A stretch of DNA of 64,000 nucleotides, from assembly GCA_032158295.1 (NCBI GenBank), contig CM063260.1, forward strand, positions 7,201,501 through 7,265,500. The letters run 5' to 3'. The notes below the pieces were generated by a model, which worked only from the letters and a program-made list of their open reading frames with translations, ran no database searches and was not told where the DNA came from. This DNA is from Pycnopodia helianthoides. Its lineage: Eukaryota > Echinodermata > Asteroidea > Forcipulatida > Asteriidae. This document shows, piece by piece, positions 62,401-64,000 of this stretch (its first letter is position 1; the number at the start of each line of letters is the position of its first letter). Both the position numbers and the translations under genes were made by a program.

Positions 62401-63329
62401 AATCAAGATTTTATTTGTTGACTGCTGTGACTGAAGTTTTGCACCGAAACTTCGCTAAACAAGAACAGCAAGTTAAAATCTAAGACATTTTTTCAATCAT
62501 GTAAAATGTAAATTGATTTTATAAATTGACTTTCAAACTAAACTAACTCAATTAAAACATTTTTATTAGCCCAATTTTGTGCTTGTTTGTGCGGTGCATG
62601 CACACACTATGCACACAGTTATCCATGTATTGCAGCAGCCTTGTCTGTGTACACGTGCGGCCATTATGTCATGCACTTTGTGCATAGTGCATTGATTATT
62701 ACCGCGATTGGCTATTACGAGCTACGGATATAACGAGGATAACAGGCTAGTCCGGCGGACCTCATATTAACGAGAGTCTACTGTATAGTGATTAAGTTCG
62801 CTTTCTGAGAGTCCTTGGCTTCACAACCAGAATAAATGAAATGAAATTTATGTAGCACCGTGTAAGGGTTTACAAGGTGCTACCGTGCACTCAGCAGCCA
62901 CTGTCAGAAACCCCTTTTCTTAGTGATAATTGTAACTGGGTTCTTTTACGTGCATTACACGAGGCACGGGACCTACGGCTTTACGTCCCATCTGAAGGAC
63001 GAAGCAATAATGGTTTGATGTCTTGCTTAAGGACACAAATGTGAAGACCAGAACTCGAACCCACACTCTGCTGATCAGAAACACCACAGAATGAGTCGGG
63101 TGTGCTTGACTGCTCGGCCATGACACATTATCATCGCCAGGATTCGAACCCATGCTTAGGTCAATAGAATCACAGGCCTTTTTATCACTAAGGAGGTAAT
63201 AAACATTCTTGCTAATTTCTGCAAAATTAATGTATTTGTTTTTCCAGGAGGTATTGCCGAGAGAGACCCAACTCCTTGCCAAAGTTGCTCAATGCAGTCA
63301 AGTGGAACTCAAGGGATGACGTTTCCCTG
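32146..63329 (+). CDS. PIK3CA: PIK3CA, class IA PI3-kinase catalytic subunit p110-alpha, 5' part
   Basis: p110-alpha phosphorylates PtdIns(4,5)P2 to PtdIns(3,4,5)P3 at the plasma membrane downstream of receptor tyrosine kinases and Ras, in complex with a p85-type subunit. Eight coding exons (32146-32491, 32939-33148, 52574-52821, 53988-54221, 56992-57183, 58176-58452, 60859-60971, 63248-63329) join in frame to about 567 residues after allowing for one extra base in exon 6. Residues about 1-106 are the adaptor-binding domain, about 186-285 Ras-binding, about 325-480 C2, and the helical domain begins near 505. The start [10 protein letters not shown] and later [23 protein letters not shown] and [11 protein letters not shown] match p110-alpha rather than beta or delta. 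The kinase domain is outside the window. Exon structure and intact splice sites argue against a processed pseudogene. Confidence 0.93.
32597..32620 (+). other. G-run / potential G-quadruplex in PIK3CA intron 1
   Basis: A 13-base G run followed by A-GGGGG-A-GGGG, about 105 bases after the exon 1 donor on the coding strand. Four or more G-tracts satisfy a simple quadruplex pattern. Function unknown. Confidence 0.5.
32650..32905. repeat. Degraded GGGCCCAATTTCAT-family sequence
   Basis: Contains TGGCTGGTAACCTG, AGTTTCATAAAGCTG and GGGTTACCAGCCAA, all words of the family, in scrambled or partial form. Confidence 0.45.
32939..33148 (+). CDS. PIK3CA: PIK3CA coding exon 2: adaptor-binding to Ras-binding linker
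   Basis: Acceptor TTTTCATCTCAG and donor GTAAGT; 210 bases, the length I recall for the matching human exon. Reads (G)[19 protein letters not shown] and later [17 protein letters not shown]. The following intron is about 19.4 kb. Confidence 0.95.
33149..34822. other. Start of large PIK3CA intron, no gene seen
   Basis: No supported coding segment. Open frames of 65-99 codons on both strands lack recognisable features. Confidence 0.4.
34823..35090 (+). repeat. SINE with tRNA-Ser/Leu-like head
   Basis: GTGCTGTGGCCGAGTGGTTT (A-box-like) and GTGGGTTCGAATCCTGGTTT (B-box-like), then GATCAAGGCACTTTATCCTA and GACTGGCATTCCGTCCAGGG. Ends in ATATAAAGCACTAGCC. The head is a diverged class II tRNA with poor acceptor pairing. 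Confidence 0.7.
35270..35475. repeat. Two-copy tandem repeat, about 86 bp
   Basis: The block GGGTGTCCAAATTGGCTGGA through GTAAATGACAGATAAAACA is repeated almost exactly, with further GGGTGTCCAAATT starts afterwards. The GGGTGTCC word also occurs in the array at 41.9 kb. Confidence 0.85.
35482..36567. other. Intronic stretch, no feature recognised
   Basis: AT-rich PIK3CA intron sequence without supported coding or repeat structure. Confidence 0.3.
36568..36957. mobile_element. TTAA-palindrome MITE, copy 6 (degraded right end)
   Basis: Left TTAAGGGAGGGTATACCTTT; right end near AATGTATACTTTGCCTCTAA. Interior CTTACTTGGTAAGACGCACT and AACCGCTCCGGATTTACGG match 48069-48483. Confidence 0.65.
36958..38280. 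other. Intronic stretch, no feature recognised
   Basis: AT-rich, no supported coding segment or clear repeat. Confidence 0.3.
38281..38623. mobile_element. TTAA-palindrome MITE, copy 7
   Basis: TTAAAGGTATTGTACACTTT at the left and AGTGTACAGGGCCTTTAA at the right. Core palindrome TTATCGCGCGCGATAA near 38449. Very similar to 50847-51188 and to 47713-48053 in reverse. Confidence 0.85.
38627..38985. mobile_element. TTAA-palindrome MITE, copy 8 (3 bp from copy 7)
   Basis: TTAAAGGCAGGATATACTTT at the left and AAAGTATCCACTGCCTTTAA at the right. Closest relative is 60403-60781. Confidence 0.85.
38986..40494. other. Intronic stretch, no feature recognised
   Basis: AT-rich. A short tandem (GCAAATCC)n of four units lies near 40112-40145. 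Nothing else recognised. Confidence 0.3.
40495..40802 (+). repeat. SINE family 3 copy with tRNA-Leu/Ser-like head
   Basis: GTGTGATGGCCGAGAGGTTC and GTGTGGGTTCGAATCCTGGT form the head, followed by GACACTTGTGTCCTTGAGAA. It ends GATGCGCTATAAGAACTAAT, a 3' end resembling that of common echinoderm SINEs. Confidence 0.75.
41550..42090 (+). repeat. Tandem array, 20-bp unit AGTTCAAAATGGGCTGTCCA
   Basis: About 25 copies. The first half keeps AGTTCAAAATGGGCTG; the second half drifts to AGTTCACAGTAGGGTGTCC. A higher-order pattern of about 100 bp around TTCATGGTGAGGCTAG is repeated at about 41698 and 41793. Confidence 0.9.
42705..43095. mobile_element. TTAA-palindrome MITE, copy 9 (perfect 24-bp ends)
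   Basis: TTAAAGGAACATTACAGAAT and ATTCTGTAATGTTCCTTTAA are exact inverted copies; the match extends to 24 bases. The ends are less diverged than in any other copy here. It sits inside a stretch where GGGCTACTAAA and GGGCTAGTAAA words recur on both sides. Confidence 0.88.
43096..43759. other. Intronic stretch, no gene seen
   Basis: No coding segment supported. An 84-codon frame at 43355-43609 shows no recognisable domain. Confidence 0.3.
43760..45125 (+). repeat. Tandem array, about 80-bp unit, with degraded outlying copies
   Basis: The unit begins GGGATGGTACATCATTGGTT, continues AAGAGTACATTCATTCCAAA, and ends TTTTCAATACTTATTTCATAAA-like. About 12 copies run from 44200 to 45125 with periods of 78-82 bases. 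Two alternating subtypes differ in the second half: CATGTTTTCAATACTTATTT and TGTTTTCAAGACTTATTTCA. Two diverged copies lie at about 43765-43900, separated by unrelated sequence. Long frames through the array are period artefacts. Confidence 0.9.
45700..45890 (-). repeat. SINE family 3 copy
   Basis: Minus-strand: CAGAATGCACTACCTTCCCA, GGGCACAAGTGTCACGACCA, GGATTGGAACC and AATCAGCCACGACACGCCAC. The closest relative is 53555-53735. The left flank 45555-45700 matches 23880-24040 in reverse. Confidence 0.65.
46123..46347. repeat. About 225-bp inverted-repeat element
   Basis: The left arm (GGCTGGAAATCCATGTGTCC, GTTGTGCGTAGTGCA) is mirrored by the right arm (TGCATTACGCACAACACATG, ACATGGATTTCTGGCC). 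Arms about 50 bases, imperfect. Confidence 0.65.
46394..46587. repeat. Palindromic GGGCCCAATTTCAT-family element
   Basis: GGGCCCAATTTCTTAGAGCC and CAGCTTTATGAAATTGGGCC are inverted copies. Inner CTTAAGCACAAAAAGTAGCT and GCTTAGCAG match other members. Confidence 0.78.
46602..46964. mobile_element. TTAA-palindrome MITE, copy 10
   Basis: TTAAAGGCACAGTACACGTT and AACGTGTACTGTGCCTTTAA are exact inverted copies. Only 14 bases separate it from the preceding palindromic element. Confidence 0.87.
46965..47712. other. Intronic stretch, no gene seen
   Basis: About 47640-47712 shares CCCACTTTCA and AAGGATTCT words with 13645-13700. No coding segment supported. Confidence 0.3.
47713..48053. mobile_element. 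TTAA-palindrome MITE, copy 11
   Basis: TTAAAGGCCCTGTACACTAT at the left and AAAAGTGTACAATACCTTTAA-like at the right. Reverse orientation of the subfamily at 38281-38623 and 50847-51188. Confidence 0.85.
48069..48483. mobile_element. TTAA-palindrome MITE, copy 12
   Basis: TTAAAGGCAAAGTATACCTT and AAGGTACACCCTGCCTTTAA. The interior contains a direct duplication (TGTCCACGCAGGAAGCATA and TGTCCACACAGGAAGCATA) and the palindrome-like GAAACGTTTCGTGCATGAAG. Confidence 0.82.
48484..49390. other. Intronic stretch, no gene seen
   Basis: Contains (TAA)n at about 49030-49050 and a short G-rich run near 48726. No coding segment supported. Confidence 0.3.
49391..49685 (+). repeat. Three-copy tandem repeat, about 100-bp unit
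   Basis: The unit starts CTTGTGGGATAGCAGCTCAC, includes GGCGAGAATGTGACGC and TATTATCTCCTGCAACTCAA, and ends GGCTTCTAGATATTAAATTT. Copies start near 49392, 49490 and 49590 and are about 90 percent alike by eye. Confidence 0.88.
49690..50846. other. Intronic stretch, no gene seen
   Basis: C-run at about 50310-50320; otherwise unremarkable. Open frames of about 80 codons on both strands have no recognisable features. Confidence 0.3.
50847..51188. mobile_element. TTAA-palindrome MITE, copy 13
   Basis: TTAAATGTATTGTACACTTT and AGTGTACAGGGCCTTTAA. Nearly identical to 38281-38623 across the full length, including TTATCGCGCGCGATAA near 51015, which suggests recent activity of this subfamily. Confidence 0.85.
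51297..51444. repeat. Diverged palindromic element (CAATTTCATAGAGC-like ends)
   Basis: CTGGATTTCACAGAGAGCTA at the left and ATGCTTTGTGAAATAGAGCC at the right are loosely inverted, and the inside has GCTAAGCAAGTGTGATGTCA. Related to, but distinct from, the GGGCCCAATTTCAT family. Confidence 0.45.
51790..52090 (-). repeat. SINE family 3 copy, near full length
   Basis: Minus-strand copy with tail ATGAGTCTCATTTATATAAC, body GTTCTTTTATGTGCATTACA and GGGACCTACGGCTCTATGTC, then AAGTGTCTTACTTAAGGACG and an inverted B box (GTACTCGAACCCACACTC). Closest to 62838-63135. Confidence 0.7.
52185..52455 (-). repeat. SINE copy with GGCGCTTTACAACATTATTA tail
   Basis: Minus-strand: the tail GGCGCTTTACAACATTATTA, body CTCCCTGGAGAGCATACAAC and head ATCTCTCGGCCATGTTACGC. 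The body matches that of 40495-40802 in reverse. Confidence 0.65.
52574..52821 (+). CDS. PIK3CA: PIK3CA coding exon 3: Ras-binding domain
   Basis: Acceptor TTTTTTAAATAG and donor GTTGGT; two bases complete the split Gly codon and the exon ends in phase 0. Reads [20 protein letters not shown] and later [20 protein letters not shown]. The KKYTSKI segment aligns with the Ras-contacting YTLKI strand of human p110-alpha. Confidence 0.93.
52928..53032. repeat. 21-bp tandem repeat, five units, palindromic
   Basis: Units of CCAATGATTTCATTGGATAA plus A. Each unit is itself a small palindrome (CCAATGA-TT-TCATTGG). It lies about 107 bases after the PIK3CA exon 3 donor. Confidence 0.88.
53320..53480. 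repeat. Diverged relative of the hAT-like MITE at 2425-2565
   Basis: Ends CAGCCATGCAACTTCTCAGT and AAAGTTGCATGCCTG, with interior GATCAGCTGATTTCCTCTTT and CTGAAAAACACTATACAAA, parallel those of 2425-2565. Confidence 0.6.
53555..53735 (-). repeat. SINE family 3 copy
   Basis: Minus-strand: GCAGAATGCACTACCTTCCC, GGGCACAAGTGTCATGACCA, GGATTGGAACCCACACTCTG and CTGCTCGGCCATGACACGCC. Includes both box-like regions of the head. Confidence 0.72.
53988..54221 (+). CDS. PIK3CA: PIK3CA coding exon 4: end of Ras-binding domain, start of C2
   Basis: Acceptor TTTGACCAACAG and donor GTATGT; exactly 78 codons. Reads [20 protein letters not shown] and ends [14 protein letters not shown]. The Asn of YVNV (about residue 340) aligns with human Asn345. 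The open frame continues past the donor to 54371 but loses all similarity at 54222. Confidence 0.93.
54240..54545. repeat. Rearranged GGGCCCAATTTCAT-family sequence
   Basis: Words of the family (GGGTTACCAGCCAAA, CTCTATGAAAT, GCTGCTTAAAGCAG, TTGGCTGGTAACCT, AGCTCTATGCAATTGGG) occur in an order that suggests two overlapping or rearranged copies. Confidence 0.45.
54635..54775 (-). repeat. tRNA-headed SINE family 1 copy
   Basis: GGGATTTGAACCTTCAGCTT and GTTCTACCAATTCGGCTATC, then GGAGGTATCCCTACTTTGTC. Sequence on to about 54860 mirrors 300-390. Confidence 0.65.
55045..55165 (+). repeat. tRNA-headed SINE family 1 copy
   Basis: AGCACAGTTGGTAGAGTGTC, GAGGTCACAGATTCAAATCC and the tail CATTTTGCTTTTTCAACCCC. 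The A-box region carries an insertion (ACGTGTACTT). Confidence 0.6.
55166..56504. other. PIK3CA intron 4 stretch, no gene seen
   Basis: No supported coding segment. A 102-codon frame at 55898-56206 has no recognisable features. Confidence 0.3.
56505..57010 (+). repeat. Repeated 3' splice-site blocks before PIK3CA exon 5
   Basis: The block TTTCC-TTTTGA-TTTCTCCCAACTCTAG followed by AnATATGTCC-like sequence occurs at about 56508-56545, 56902-56945 and 56962-57002, the last being the real acceptor and exon start. A further related piece, CCAATTCTAGGTCTATGTC, begins at 56844 and is followed by its inverted copy. Confidence 0.7.
56844..56891. repeat. 48-bp near-perfect palindrome
   Basis: CCAATTCTAGGTCT pairs with AGACCTAGAATTGG, and the centre TGTCGAGTTAACTTGACA is itself palindromic with one mismatched pair. 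Centre at GTT|AAC. It lies 100 bases upstream of exon 5 and shares words with the exon 5 acceptor blocks. Confidence 0.88.
56992..57183 (+). CDS. PIK3CA: PIK3CA coding exon 5: C2 domain
   Basis: Acceptor CCCAACTCTAG and donor GTAAGG; exactly 64 codons. Reads [36 protein letters not shown] and [19 protein letters not shown]. This one exon corresponds to two human exons. Its acceptor and first bases are duplicated upstream at about 56925-56950 and, more weakly, near 56520-56545, giving decoy 3' splice sites. Confidence 0.93.
57251..57588. mobile_element. TTAA-palindrome MITE, copy 14 (old, degraded)
   Basis: TTAAGGGTGTGCACAATATT at the left and ACCAAAGCTGTCCGTGTGCT at the right. Interior TGAGCTTAAACTTTCACAGG and GTTTGTTATTTCTTGTATAT match other copies. 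It starts 67 bases after the exon 5 donor. Confidence 0.7.
57589..58175. other. PIK3CA intron 5 stretch, no gene seen
   Basis: Open frames on both strands, including a 154-codon minus-strand frame at 57499-57963, overlap the MITE and show no recognisable features. Confidence 0.35.
58176..58452 (+). CDS. PIK3CA: PIK3CA coding exon 6: C2 domain, with a one-base frameshift
   Basis: Acceptor GGTTTTCAG and donor GTAAGT. Reads [36 protein letters not shown], then the frame hits TAA. The next frame continues [20 protein letters not shown] to the donor. Removing one C of the pair at 58359-58360 joins the halves (FD then RFKYSLVF), makes the exon exactly 92 codons and restores phase 0 on both sides. 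A sequencing or assembly error is the simplest cause; a real null allele is possible. Cys at residue 413 aligns with human Cys420. Confidence 0.9.
58906..59080 (+). repeat. tRNA-headed SINE family 2 copy
   Basis: GCTCGGTGATCTAGTGGTAT and GTGGGTTCGAATCTCACCCA make the head, followed by ATATGCCTGTGGATTTTTTC and GTAAAACACAAATAATAATG. The most complete plus-strand copy. Confidence 0.75.
59081..60179. other. PIK3CA intron 6 stretch, no gene seen
   Basis: AT-rich; nothing recognised. Confidence 0.3.
60180..60345 (+). repeat. SINE family 2 copy, head truncated
   Basis: Begins at GTGGGTTCGAATCCCACCCG and continues ATATGCCTGTGGATTTTGTT, AAGTACTGAGTATACAG and TTCTTTATCCGCGGTGCAAA. The A-box half is missing. 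Confidence 0.65.
60403..60781. mobile_element. TTAA-palindrome MITE, copy 15
   Basis: TTAAAGGCAGGATATACTTT at the left; AAAAGTATCCACTGACTTTAA-like at the right. Sister of 38627-38985. The left half contains a small direct duplication (GTATCCCAACATA twice). It ends 77 bases before PIK3CA exon 7. Confidence 0.82.
60859..60971 (+). CDS. PIK3CA: PIK3CA coding exon 7: linker into helical domain
   Basis: Acceptor GGTAATACAG and donor GTAACC; 37 codons plus two bases. Reads [20 protein letters not shown], then [18 protein letters not shown]. The two Glu of HEMSEQ (codons at 60931-60933 and 60940-60942) and the following Gln align with human Glu542, Glu545 and Gln546, which contact the p85 nSH2 domain. 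Confidence 0.92.
61099..61620. repeat. Pair of about 115-bp direct repeats
   Basis: Copies at 61099-61212 and 61501-61620 share GAGGAGAAAAGG, CTTCCGTTGATAAATCGGAC, TGTCCGTGGGACGT, AAAAGGCATATTCTAGGC and TACCTCTAATGG. The 290 bases between include TATTGGGAGTCTTGTGTGGT. No coding region. Confidence 0.85.
61625..62838 (+). repeat. SINE family 4 copy, split by a Tigger-like element
   Basis: The left part 61625-61770 (GATTGGGTTTTTCAGTCCCT, CTCTGGGGTTTTCCTCCCAC) and right part 62784-62838 (TAGTGATTAAGTTCGCTTTC, GGCTTCACAACCAGAATAAA) are halves of one SINE. Confidence 0.8.
61771..62783. mobile_element. 1,013-bp Tigger/pogo-like nonautonomous element
   Basis: Terminal inverted repeats: left CAGTCGACTCCCGTTATTAC, right mirrored as CAGTAGACTCTCGTTAATAT, with TA on both sides (61769-61770 and 62784-62785). 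CAGT ends, TA duplication and sub-terminal ATTACGAGGTTCCGGTTAAT-like words are typical of pogo/Tigger elements of the Tc1/mariner superfamily. The longest inner frame is under 80 codons, so no transposase is encoded. Confidence 0.85.
62838..63135 (-). repeat. SINE family 3 copy, near full length
   Basis: Minus-strand copy: tail AAATGAAATTTATGTAGCAC, GTTCTTTTACGTGCATTACA, GGGACCTACGGCTTTACGTC, AACTCGAACCCACACTCTGC (inverted B box) and GACTGCTCGGCCATGACAC (inverted A box). It ends about 110 bases before PIK3CA exon 8. Confidence 0.75.
63248..63329 (+). CDS. PIK3CA: PIK3CA coding exon 8: helical domain, last exon in window
   Basis: Acceptor TTTTTCCAG and donor GTAAAT. One base completes an Arg codon, then [20 protein letters not shown] and SRDDVSL. 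Matches the human LPKLLLSVKWNSRDEV region. The rest of the helical domain and the kinase domain lie beyond 64000. Confidence 0.92.
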
Positions 63330-63483
63330 GTAAATAAGTCTTGACACTTTGTCCTGCTACAAAATAGTCCTTAACTCTTACAGTGCCAGCCTCGTTTTAG
63401 TAATTCTGTATCCACAGGCCGGCCATTTAAAAAAAAATTTAAAAATTAAAAAAAATTATGTCGAGTAGTAGATTGTAAGGGAA

Positions 63484-63697
63484 CGTTGGCAGCCTGTGGA
63501 TGGAGATTCAGTATGACGTTTCAGAACGTTGGCGGCACTCGAAGGGTTCCGTGCCGGTCGTGTTTTGGCATTTCTTTATCCAGAGGGCAATTATATATAT
63601 TTTTTGGGTCGAGTAGTAGAACGTATGGCAACGTTGGCGGCCTGTGGATGGATACTCAGTTGACGTTTCAGAACGTTGGCGGCACTCGAAGGGTTAA
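63484..63697. repeat. Two-copy repeat around GACGTTTCAGAACGTTGGCG
   Basis: GGCAGCCTGTGGATGGAGAT, GACGTTTCAGAACGTTGGCG and CACTCGAAGGGTT occur at about 63488-63550 and again at 63633-63696. The period is about 145 bases. Neither copy has recognised function. Confidence 0.8.
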
Positions 63698-63828
63698 AAC
63701 TGCGACTTGAGGTCTTAGATAGGTTTGATTGAAATGTACTTGAGTAAGGGGTCTTTGTTTTGCCTGGGATGAACTCAACAGTAAGGGGCCTTGTGGGATC
63801 TTGGTTTGCCTTTCATACATGGTGACCT

Positions 63829-64000
63829 GGGCCCAAGTTCATAGAGCTGCTTAAGCATAAAAAGTAGCTAAGCACAACAAGACTATGCATACCGAAATAA
63901 GCTTACTGGCAGAAATACCATGTCACATGTACCATCTGTGACTGTTATACTGATGGTGTTTGCTTAGGAGAATATTGTCAAGCAATATATTTGCTTCAGC
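63829..64000. repeat. GGGCCCAATTTCAT-family element, cut by window end
   Basis: GGGCCCAAGTTCATAGAGCT, CTTAAGCATAAAAAGTAGCT and CTTAGGAG match the left part of 46394-46587. The right end is outside the window. Confidence 0.7.

Noticed and set aside
32146..63329. PIK3CA as a processed or dead pseudogene because of the frameshift
   Set aside because: Introns, consensus splice sites and seven intact exons are kept; a single one-base insertion is better explained by an error or one allele.
1..64000. A novel defence, biosynthetic or other undescribed gene system
   Set aside because: Both strands were read in full; only two ordinary animal genes and repeats can be supported. The novelty here is in repeat structure and splice-site duplication, not in a new gene system.

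Overview
The window looks like nuclear DNA from an echinoderm, most likely a sea star. It is AT-rich, has small exons with GT/AG introns, and is densely packed with short palindromic transposons and tRNA-derived SINEs. The PIK3CA exons are clearly deuterostome-like. The clade is inferred from protein similarity and repeat style, not from a database match. I see no bacterial operon, CRISPR array or intact autonomous transposon.

Two genes can be supported, both on the + strand. The first (39..10194) is the 3' part of a coiled-coil protein gene. Eight helical, Glu/Lys/Gln/Arg-rich exons are followed by a last exon with a Ser/Gly/Gln-rich basic tail. A LEKR1-like centrosomal/ciliary coiled-coil protein is a weak guess, so no symbol is given. 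The second (32146..63329, continuing past the window) is the 5' part of PIK3CA, the class IA phosphoinositide 3-kinase catalytic subunit p110-alpha. Its eight coding exons cover the adaptor-binding, Ras-binding and C2 domains and the start of the helical domain. The kinase domain lies beyond the window. Its second coding intron is about 19.4 kb and holds mostly repeats. One PIK3CA exon carries an apparent one-base insertion (58359-58360) that breaks the frame.

Almost everything else is repetitive. One family of palindromic elements of about 290-440 bp, bounded by TTAA, has at least 15 copies. A second palindromic family starts and ends GGGCCCAATTTCAT-like. There are at least four tRNA-headed SINE families, a 1,013-bp Tigger/pogo-like nonautonomous element, several other terminal-inverted-repeat elements, and tandem arrays at 3.8-4.6, 16.7-17.2, 35.3-35.5, 41.6-42.1, 44.2-45.1, 49.4-49.7 and 52.9-53.0 kb. 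Several elements are nested in one another, which gives a relative insertion order.

Layout: 0-10.2 kb coiled-coil gene with repeat-filled introns; 10.2-32.1 kb intergenic repeats, with a possible non-coding first exon near 18.3-18.6 kb; 32.1-33.2 kb first two PIK3CA coding exons; 33.2-52.6 kb large repeat-rich intron; 52.6-63.3 kb six further PIK3CA exons; 63.3-64.0 kb next intron.
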